Shown here piece after piece: positions 15,648-20,653 of a DNA stretch of 20,653 nt. Within the stretch, counting starts at the first letter, position 1. Each line of letters opens with the position of its first letter. Origin of the DNA: an uncultured Collinsella sp. (lineage in GTDB: Bacteria; Actinomycetota; Coriobacteriia; Coriobacteriales; Coriobacteriaceae); contig CALBBA010000141.1 in NCBI GenBank assembly GCA_937926755.1, positions 1-20,653 of the forward strand, in the 5' to 3' direction. The notes under the pieces were generated by a model, which was not told where the DNA came from, ran no database searches, and saw only the letters and a program-made list of their open reading frames with translations. The position numbers and the translations under genes are program-made.

Positions 15648-16325
15648 ATGATGAACGAGATGACGATGAGCCGTGCGGCCTTTGTGGCGGGCGCGGGCGC
15701 GGCGGCTTGCGCGCTGGCTGGATGCTCGGGCACAACGGGCGGCGCCAAGGCGGCGAGCACGGCGGACGCCGCCTGCGTGGACGACAATGCCAACGTGACG
15801 GTCTATGCCGCAATCAACCTGGGTGGTGCCGATCTGGTGCGCCTGCTCAAACATCAAAATTATGAGTGGCAAGGCGAGAACGTGGGCTACGGCGCCGTCG
15901 ATGACGCGGGATTTTTCGCTTTTACCTTTTCCAAGGTTTCGGACGATGTGGACGAGCTTGCGAACAGCGCGATACCGCTTTCGGAGTCCGAGTACGAGGA
16001 GCTTGAACCGGGCGGCGGAGACGAAAACATCGCGATTCTGCTCTCGGTGGGCGGCTATACAAAGGGCGAGCGGGCGCTCATCGGCGCGATTGGCGATGCG
16101 GCGATGGTGCAGGAGAAATGCACGATCGATGATGCCCTGTATTGGCTGGTCAAGGCGCTTGACGGCCACCGCTACGTGATTATGGCCAACGACACCGAAG
16201 ACGATGGCGATAGCGCTCATGACATCTATATCTACAATGAGGCTTTTATTCGAACCGGCTACTTGAGCGGCGGCGACCAGATCGATATCGATGAGCTCTG
16301 GAGTCGCCTGACCAACGCCTCGTAA
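15648..16325 (+). CDS. Lipoprotein of unknown function, paralogue 2
   Basis: This 225-residue protein has the lipobox LAGC with Cys26 and, like its upstream neighbour, a signal region SRAAFVAGAG with one arginine in the Tat-like position. The linker after the cysteine is shorter than in paralogue 1. The folded part carries the blocks shared with the upstream gene (QNYEWQ, LLSVGGY, NEAFIRTGYLSGG). Acidic residues are frequent. GAGG 7 bases before ATG 15648 supports the start. It is the last gene of the four-gene run and is followed six bases later by hairpin repeats that may terminate it. Both lipoproteins share a domain not recognised from memory. Confidence 0.85.
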   Translation: MMNEMTMSRAAFVAGAGAAACALAGCSGTTGGAKAASTADAACVDDNANVTVYAAINLGGADLVRLLKHQNYEWQGENVGYGAVDDAGFFAFTFSKVSDDVDELANSAIPLSESEYEELEPGGGDENIAILLSVGGYTKGERALIGAIGDAAMVQEKCTIDDALYWLVKALDGHRYVIMANDTEDDGDSAHDIYIYNEAFIRTGYLSGGDQIDIDELWSRLTNAS

Positions 16326-16330
16326 CGCTC

Positions 16331-16370
16331 CAAAACCACCACAAAGGGGACAGGCACCTTTGTGGTGGTT
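16331..16370 (+). repeat. Hairpin repeat family A, copy 3
   Basis: The perfect arms CCACCACAAAGG and CCTTTGTGGTGG surround the loop GGACAGGCA. It starts five bases after the second lipoprotein's stop and lies next to family B copy 2. It may end the envelope operon transcript. Confidence 0.85.
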
Positions 16371-16375
16371 CAATA

Positions 16376-16442
16376 AGTTGCGGTGGAATAGTTCCTGAAT
16401 AAGGCTTGGGGGTCTTAAAACAGGAACTATTTCACCGCAACT
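16376..16442. repeat. Hairpin repeat family B, copy 2
   Basis: Two 22-base arms, 16376-16397 and 16421-16442, are inverted copies with one mismatch (core GCGGTGGAATAGTTCCTG). They share arms with 10886-10946 but the centre differs. The element lies between convergent genes (lipoprotein and P-type ATPase). The rest up to 16494 shows nothing else. Confidence 0.85.
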
Positions 16443-16494
16443 GCTGAGGGGACGGGTTGTGGAAACGGCTGCCGTGGTGGACTCGGGCTGTCTG

Positions 16495-19263
16495 TTACAG
16501 CAGCTCACCGTGACGGGCGATGTAGTGGCGCTTGGCCAGCTGGGTCAGCGCAATGTAGGCGGCGACGATGCCGATGAGCAGCGTAAAGAAGCTCGCCGGC
16601 AGCGGCATGAGGCCCAGAGCCTCGGCGATGGGGCTTGCCGGCAGCCAAGTGACGAGCGTCAGGCCCAGTACGGTGAGCACGCACAGCGCGGGCGCGGCGT
16701 GGTCGCGCGGGCTCGGCAGGTGCGGGGAGCGCAGCATGTGGACCACGAGCGTCTGCGACCACATGGACTCGACAAACCAACCGCTCTGGAAGAGCGCCGT
16801 AAAGGCCGCCATGCCTGCGACGTCGCCTACAGCGGCAAGCTCTGCCCAGCTCGCGCCCACGGCGGCGGGGCACACCACAAAGAAGAGCGCGGCGAAAGTC
16901 GCGATATCAAACAGTGAGCTCACGGGACCCAACTCGAGCATAAAGCCCTTAATGGACGCGGCATCCCAGGCGCGCGGACGGACAGTCCAGGCGTCGTCGA
17001 CGGTGTCCCACGGCAGCGCGATGCACACGATCTCGTAGACCAGCGACAGCAGCACCAGCTGCAGGGCGCTCATGGGCAAAAACGGCAGGAACAGGCTCGC
17101 GACGGTCACGGATAGCACATTGCCAAAGTTGGAGCTCACCGTGGTCTTGAGGTACTTGAGCAGGTTGCCGTAAGTGCGGCGGCCTTCGATGATGCCGCGC
17201 TCGATCACGCCCAGGTCCTTCTGGAGCAAGATGATGTCGGCGGATTCTTTGGCGATGTCGACGGCCGAATCGACCGAGATGCCGCAGTCGCTCGCACGCA
17301 TGGCGGCGGCGTCGTTGATGCCGTCGCCCATAAAGCCCACGGTATGGCCGAGCAGTTCACGCATGACGCGCACCAAGCGCGCCTTCTGCAGCGGCGAGAG
17401 CTTGGCAAAGAGATGGGTCTGCTCGGCGCGCTCCGCCAGCTCGGCGTCGTCGAGCGCATCGATCTCGGAGCCCAGCAAAACGTTGCTTGCGTCGATGCCA
17501 ATCTGCTCGCAGACGGTGGCGGCGACGCGGTCGTTGTCGCCGGTCAGGACTTTTACCGCCACGCCCTTGGCCTCGAGGGTGGCGACGGCGCCCGCGGCGC
17601 TCGCTTTGGGCGGATCGAGGAAGGCCAAAAAGCCCATCAGCACCATGTCGCACTCGTCGGCGATGCCAAACTCGCCCACGGTGCGCGGGTTGGTCTTCTG
17701 CGCCACGGCGATCACGCGCAGGCCCTCGGCATTGAGTCCTGCCACCTGCTTGCGAATCTGGGCAAGCTTTTCTTCGGTGAGCGGCTGGGCGGCACCATCG
17801 ACCTCGACAAAGGAGCAGATCTCGAGCATTTCCTCGGCAGCTCCCTTGGTGACCATCTGGGTTTTGCCCTGGGCGTCGGCGACAACTACGCTCAGGCGAC
17901 GGCGCGAGAAATCGAAGGGCACCTCGTCGACCTTGGTATAGCGGTCGCGCAGGCTCTGGCCCAGCATGGAATCGGGTGCTGCGGCCGAGGGCGTCACATC
18001 GGCGCGGTCGATGACGGCCAGGTCGATAAGGTTCTTGAGGCCGGTCTGGAAGAAGCTGTTCAAAAACGCATGGCGCAGCACGCGTGCGTCTTCGATGCCG
18101 TCGGTGTTGAGGTAGCGCTCGAGCACGATGCGGTCTTCGGTGAGGGTGCCGGTCTTGTCGCAGCACAGGACGTCCATCGCGCCGAGGTTTTGGATCGCCG
18201 GCAGTTCCTTGACGATAACCTGGCGGCGGGCGAGGTCCTTGGCGCCCTGCGACAGGTTCGTGGTCACGATGACGGGAAGCATCTGCGGCGTGATGCCCAC
18301 GGCCACGCTCGTGGCGAACAACAGCGCATCGATGACGTTGCCCTTGGTGGCGGCGTTGATGGCAAAGACGGCCGGCGCCATAACGAGCATGAGGCGTACA
18401 AGCAACATGGAGACGCTCGAGACGCCGCGGTCAAACGCGCTCTTCTCGCCGCGCCCGTTGAGCATCTTGGCGATGCCGCCCAGGTAGGTGTCCGAGCCGG
18501 TGTCCACAACAAGCGCCATGGCAGTGCCGTTTTGCACGGAGGTGCCGGTAAAGACGATGTTCTTGCAGGCAGAGAGCGGCAGTGCGGAGCTGTCGGCGCC
18601 CTCGACGATCGTTGTGGTGGCGGTCTTCTCGACGGCCTCGCTCTCGCCGGTGAGCGCGGACTCGATCACAAACAGGTCGCGCGCGGTGATGATGCGGGCG
18701 TCGGCCGGCACCATATCGCCGGCAGAGAGGCGGATCACATCGCCGGGGACGAGCTCATCGAAGGGGATTTCGATGCGCTCGCCGTTGCGCAGGGCGCAGC
18801 AGGTGTTGGAGACTAGGTCCTTGAGGGCCTCGGCCGCATTGCCGCTGCGGGCTTCCTGGATAAACTTCATGCCGCCCGATACCAGCAGCATGATGCCGAT
18901 GACGATGACCGTGGAGGGATCGCGCTGCGGCTCGGGCACGGCGAGCACGTCGATGTAGAGCGAGACCAGCGCGAGCGCGGCGAGGATGCCGGCGAAGGGA
19001 TCGATGAATGCGTCGGCGATGCGGCGGGCGGGCGTCTTGGTCGGCGCCTCGATGGTGTTGGGGCCGGCGGCGCTCAGACGCTCGGCGGCGTGCTCGGTCG
19101 TGAGCCCGCCAGCCGTGGCATCGAGCAGCACGAGGGCGTCCTCGGCACTATGGGTGGCGGCGAAAATGGTGTTCTTGGCAAGGCCGGTGCGAGCGGCAGG
19201 GCGCGCCGTGCGGCGGCGCTTGGAGATGGCTTCGAGTACCGTGGCGGTTTTGAGCATCAGCAT
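16495..19263 (-). CDS. mgtA: Magnesium-translocating P-type ATPase (MgtA type)
   Basis: This 922-residue type IIIB P-type ATPase is predicted to import Mg2+ across the cytoplasmic membrane using ATP. TGES (205-208) is the actuator loop. Asp369 in CCDKTGTLTED is phosphorylated. GDGINDAAAM is the hinge of the P domain. GITPQMLPVIVTTNL (M4) and the late LPWDTVDDAW segment match MgtA/MgtB rather than Ca2+ or K+ pumps. The N-terminus has the usual long cytosolic region with basic residues (KRRRTARPAAR). The length is close to the family's ~900. ATG 19263 follows AAGGAGGA at about 5 bases; an upstream in-frame ATG (19314) lacks a site. It converges with the envelope operon at its 3' end and diverges from pyrE. 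A short ORF and a hairpin precede it on the same strand, hinting at leader control. Confidence 0.93.
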   Translation of the reverse strand: MLMLKTATVLEAISKRRRTARPAARTGLAKNTIFAATHSAEDALVLLDATAGGLTTEHAAERLSAAGPNTIEAPTKTPARRIADAFIDPFAGILAALALVSLYIDVLAVPEPQRDPSTVIVIGIMLLVSGGMKFIQEARSGNAAEALKDLVSNTCCALRNGERIEIPFDELVPGDVIRLSAGDMVPADARIITARDLFVIESALTGESEAVEKTATTTIVEGADSSALPLSACKNIVFTGTSVQNGTAMALVVDTGSDTYLGGIAKMLNGRGEKSAFDRGVSSVSMLLVRLMLVMAPAVFAINAATKGNVIDALLFATSVAVGITPQMLPVIVTTNLSQGAKDLARRQVIVKELPAIQNLGAMDVLCCDKTGTLTEDRIVLERYLNTDGIEDARVLRHAFLNSFFQTGLKNLIDLAVIDRADVTPSAAAPDSMLGQSLRDRYTKVDEVPFDFSRRRLSVVVADAQGKTQMVTKGAAEEMLEICSFVEVDGAAQPLTEEKLAQIRKQVAGLNAEGLRVIAVAQKTNPRTVGEFGIADECDMVLMGFLAFLDPPKASAAGAVATLEAKGVAVKVLTGDNDRVAATVCEQIGIDASNVLLGSEIDALDDAELAERAEQTHLFAKLSPLQKARLVRVMRELLGHTVGFMGDGINDAAAMRASDCGISVDSAVDIAKESADIILLQKDLGVIERGIIEGRRTYGNLLKYLKTTVSSNFGNVLSVTVASLFLPFLPMSALQLVLLSLVYEIVCIALPWDTVDDAWTVRPRAWDAASIKGFMLELGPVSSLFDIATFAALFFVVCPAAVGASWAELAAVGDVAGMAAFTALFQSGWFVESMWSQTLVVHMLRSPHLPSPRDHAAPALCVLTVLGLTLVTWLPASPIAEALGLMPLPASFFTLLIGIVAAYIALTQLAKRHYIARHGELL

Positions 19264-19349
19264 AGGGTCCTCCTTGTTGAAGGGAGTTAGCGTACGTGTC
19301 GTATTGAATTGCAAAAAACCTAGATGTCGCTCACGTCATGCTCGCGAAT

Positions 19350-19385
19350 CACCACAAGGGGGGCAGGCACCTTTGTGGTGGTTTT
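19350..19385 (-). repeat. Hairpin repeat family A, copy 4, between the leader ORF and mgtA
   Basis: The arms CACCACAAGG and CCTTTGTGGTG pair around a variant loop (GGGGGCAGGCA), followed by GTTTT on the plus side. It begins 20 bases after the leader ORF stop and ends about 87 bases before the mgtA start, so it may be part of an mgtA attenuator or simply an inserted repeat. Confidence 0.7.
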
Positions 19386-19404
19386 GGTGATCGACTGTTG
19401 GCGC

Positions 19405-19476
19405 TTATGCGTGCGCGGAATCCTCGCGGCGTGCCGAGGGCGACATGCAGGTTTTTCGACTATGGCTGCCTTCCAT
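19405..19476 (-). CDS. Candidate leader peptide upstream of mgtA
   Basis: This 23-codon ORF on the mgtA strand begins MEGSHSRKTC and ends RREDSAHA before TAA. It has an almost ideal Shine-Dalgarno (TAAGGAGGTG at 19490-19481) 6 bases before ATG 19476, far better than chance for a random short frame. A TTGACA / AAAAAT promoter pair with 17-base spacing lies upstream at 19571-19543. It is followed by a hairpin and then mgtA, the order expected for translation-coupled attenuation as in enteric mgtL-mgtA. The peptide does not resemble the E. coli MgtL sequence, though it carries a basic-acidic RRED near the end. It could instead be a small protein in its own right. Confidence 0.55.
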   Translation of the reverse strand: MEGSHSRKTCMSPSARREDSAHA

Positions 19477-19542
19477 GGCACACCTCCTTAAGGCCGGGCG
19501 CAGCGCGCTTTGGGTATCTCGTACCCGTTTCAATCCGCCGGT

Positions 19543-19571
19543 ATTTTTGACGAGGGGGTTTGCCGTGTCAA
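19543..19571 (-). promoter_or_regulatory. Putative promoter of the leader ORF / mgtA transcript
   Basis: On the minus strand, a consensus TTGACA (19571-19566) is followed after 17 bases by AAAAAT (19548-19543), four of six matches to the -10. Transcription would start near 19536, giving a leader of about 60 bases before the small ORF. That leader includes a small hairpin GGGTA-CGAGA-TACCC near 19511-19525. Confidence 0.5.
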
Positions 19572-19701
19572 CCCCATTGTTCGGAAAATCATCGCCCCTG
19601 ACAAAGCCCTTACAGAGCGCCATGGCTTCAAAGCGCGCCCGCATCGACGTCCTACCTGCGCTAAACTGTGAAGCACGTACGCGATTACGAGAGGAGCCCG
19701 C

Positions 19702-20385
19702 ATGGAGGCTTACAAGCAAGAGTTCATCAAGTTTATGGTCGAGTCCGACGTTCTTAAGTTCGGCAGCTTTACGCTCAAGAGCGGCCGTCAGTCCCCGTTC
19801 TTTATGAACGCCGGCGCTTACGTGACGGGCTATCAGCTCAAGAAGCTGGGCGAGTACTACGCCCAGGCCATCCACGATAACTTTGGCGACGACTTTGACG
19901 TGCTGTTCGGGCCTGCCTACAAGGGTATTCCCCTGGCCGTCGTGACCGCGATTGCCTACCACGAGCTGTACGGCAAGGAGGTCAAGTACTGCTGCGACCG
20001 CAAGGAGGCCAAGGACCACGGTGCCGATAAGGGCAACCTGCTGGGTTATGAGCCCAAGGACGGCGACCGTGTGGTCATGGTCGAGGACGTTACCACCAGC
20101 GGCAAGTCCATCGACGAGACCTATCCCAAGGTTAAGGCTGCTGCCGATGTCGAGATCAAGGGTCTGATCGTGTCCCTCAACCGCATGGAGGTCGGCAAGG
20201 GCGGCGTGACCACCGCACAGAAGGAGATCGAGGCCAAGTACGGTTTCCCCGTCGCGAGCATCGTCTCTATGGCCGAGGTCGTCGAGACCCTTTACAACCA
20301 CGAGATCGACGGCAAGGTCGTTATCGACGACGAACTCAAGGCCGCCATCGACGCCTACTACGAGCAGTACGGAGTCCGGGAGTAG
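19702..20385 (+). CDS. pyrE: Orotate phosphoribosyltransferase
   Basis: This 227-residue enzyme converts orotate and PRPP to orotidine-5'-phosphate in de novo pyrimidine synthesis, in the cytoplasm. The N-terminal FGSFTLKSGRQSPFFMNAG (20-38) binds substrate in the family. FGPAYKGIPL (69-78) and the flexible catalytic loop DRKEAKDHG (99-107) are present. The PRPP-binding motif VVMVEDVTTSGKS is at 124-136. The length is typical. GAGAGGAG lies 5-12 bases before ATG 19702. It stands alone: no other pyr gene is in the window, and a strong terminator follows. A hairpin covers the stop codon. Confidence 0.97.
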   Translation: MEAYKQEFIKFMVESDVLKFGSFTLKSGRQSPFFMNAGAYVTGYQLKKLGEYYAQAIHDNFGDDFDVLFGPAYKGIPLAVVTAIAYHELYGKEVKYCCDRKEAKDHGADKGNLLGYEPKDGDRVVMVEDVTTSGKSIDETYPKVKAAADVEIKGLIVSLNRMEVGKGGVTTAQKEIEAKYGFPVASIVSMAEVVETLYNHEIDGKVVIDDELKAAIDAYYEQYGVRE

Positions 20386-20411
20386 TTACGCGGTTTTCCA
20401 AACCGCGTAAC
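20385..20411. repeat. Perfect hairpin abutting the pyrE stop codon
   Basis: GTTACGCGGTTT (20385-20396) and AAACCGCGTAAC (20400-20411) form a perfect 12-bp stem with a 3-base loop, starting on the last base of the stop codon. There is no T-run, so it more likely shields the mRNA 3' end than terminates. Confidence 0.65.
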
Positions 20412-20453
20412 GGCTCGACGCTGCGCGCCGCCCAGAGCGACAATTTGTCATTC

Positions 20454-20495
20454 AAAAGGCAAGGCATGACCAGAAGGTCTATGCCTTGCCTTTTT
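20454..20495 (+). terminator. Strong bidirectional-looking terminator after pyrE
   Basis: GGCAAGGCAT (20458-20467) / ATGCCTTGCC (20481-20490) is preceded by AAAA and followed by TTTTT. It is enclosed in an outer inverted pair, CCAGAGCGA near 20432-20440 and TCGCTCTGG near 20509-20517. The A and T runs would allow termination on both strands. Confidence 0.85.
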
Positions 20496-20573
20496 CATGC
20501 CAACTTGTTCGCTCTGGACGTCGCTCGCTGTCCGTCCTCTACCTGCGGCGTTGTCTTGCCCCGGATGCGGCAG

Positions 20574-20629
20574 TAGTCATTGGGGACGTTCTTGTTTGAC
20601 TAGTCGTTTAAGAACGTCCCCAATGACTA
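20574..20629. repeat. Perfect inverted repeat with GGGGACGTTCTT arms
   Basis: Two exact 20-base arms (20574-20593 and 20610-20629; core GTCATTGGGGACGTTCTT) flank a 16-base loop. The arms resemble the TTGGGGAC fragments at 4146-4196. No gene lies within 20412-20653, which holds only this element, the terminator and its outer arms. Confidence 0.8.
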
Positions 20630-20653
20630 GTCAGAGATGAGCGTGGATAATCT

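Noticed and set aside
17344..18816. Plus-strand open frame opposite the P-type ATPase
   Set aside because: It is antisense to the region encoding the DKTGT phosphorylation site and has no recognisable domain.
19264..19404. Known Mg2+ riboswitch (M-box or enteric mgtA leader)
   Set aside because: I could not identify conserved M-box elements by eye; only the small ORF and the family A hairpin are visible.
19547..19552. TTGACG as a -35 for pyrE on the plus strand
   Set aside because: No acceptable -10 lies at 16-19 bases; the overlapping minus-strand TTGACA pair is better supported.
20574..20629. Insertion-sequence ends
   Set aside because: The arms are only 16 bases apart with no transposase, so at most this is a short palindromic element.

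Overview
The window is high-GC bacterial DNA, compact, with strong Shine-Dalgarno sequences. It most likely comes from a gut Coriobacteriia member of the Collinsella type. That is an inference from the codon and GC character, the membrane-domain LuxR regulator typical of that class, the PTS and glycosidase content, and several families of short intergenic hairpin repeats that I associate with Collinsella-like genomes. No rRNA, tRNA, CRISPR array, phage gene or transposase was found.

Layout. (1) 2-607 (-): an AAA-type ATPase cut by the window edge. (2) 608-1079: intergenic, with repeated CTGTTACAG-type inverted repeats. (3) 1080-2510 (+): a GH1 6-phospho-beta-glucosidase, followed by a nested hairpin and a terminator. 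(4) 2754-4019 (-): an AAA_14/DUF4143 ATPase preceded by a striking array of 23-bp direct repeats. (5) 4237-5748 (-): a DUF1593/Sde182-like nucleoside-hydrolase-fold protein. (6) 6012-7349 (-): an alpha/beta-hydrolase esterase of the EstA type; a 123-bp perfect-armed inverted repeat lies between it and the DUF1593 gene. (7) 7840-9267 (+): a PTS EIIBC of the beta-glucoside family, divergent from the esterase across about 490 bp rich in GTAAAC operator-like words. (8) 9479-10792 (+): a DUF4038 (apiosidase-like) glycoside hydrolase. (9) 11060-12604 (+): a 12-TM regulator with a C-terminal LuxR helix-turn-helix. (10) 12750-16325 (+): a four-gene envelope operon of unknown function: a membrane-anchored protein, a zinc-ribbon protein and two paralogous lipoproteins. 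(11) 16495-19263 (-): an MgtA-type Mg2+ P-type ATPase with a candidate leader peptide upstream at 19405-19476. (12) 19702-20385 (+): pyrE, followed by a strong terminator and a further inverted repeat.

How the genes may work together. Items 3 and 5-8 look like a carbohydrate-utilisation neighbourhood. A PTS permease would import and phosphorylate a beta-glucoside-like sugar, with a 6-phospho-beta-glucosidase, an acyl esterase, a DUF4038 hydrolase and a DUF1593 hydrolase available to process a decorated, possibly plant-derived, glycoside. None of the hydrolases has a signal peptide, so they should act in the cytoplasm after import. The most distinctive unexplained structures are the 23-bp repeat array at the DUF4143 ATPase, the GTAAAC operator cluster, the leader ORF before mgtA, and hairpin repeats whose loop sequence is conserved.
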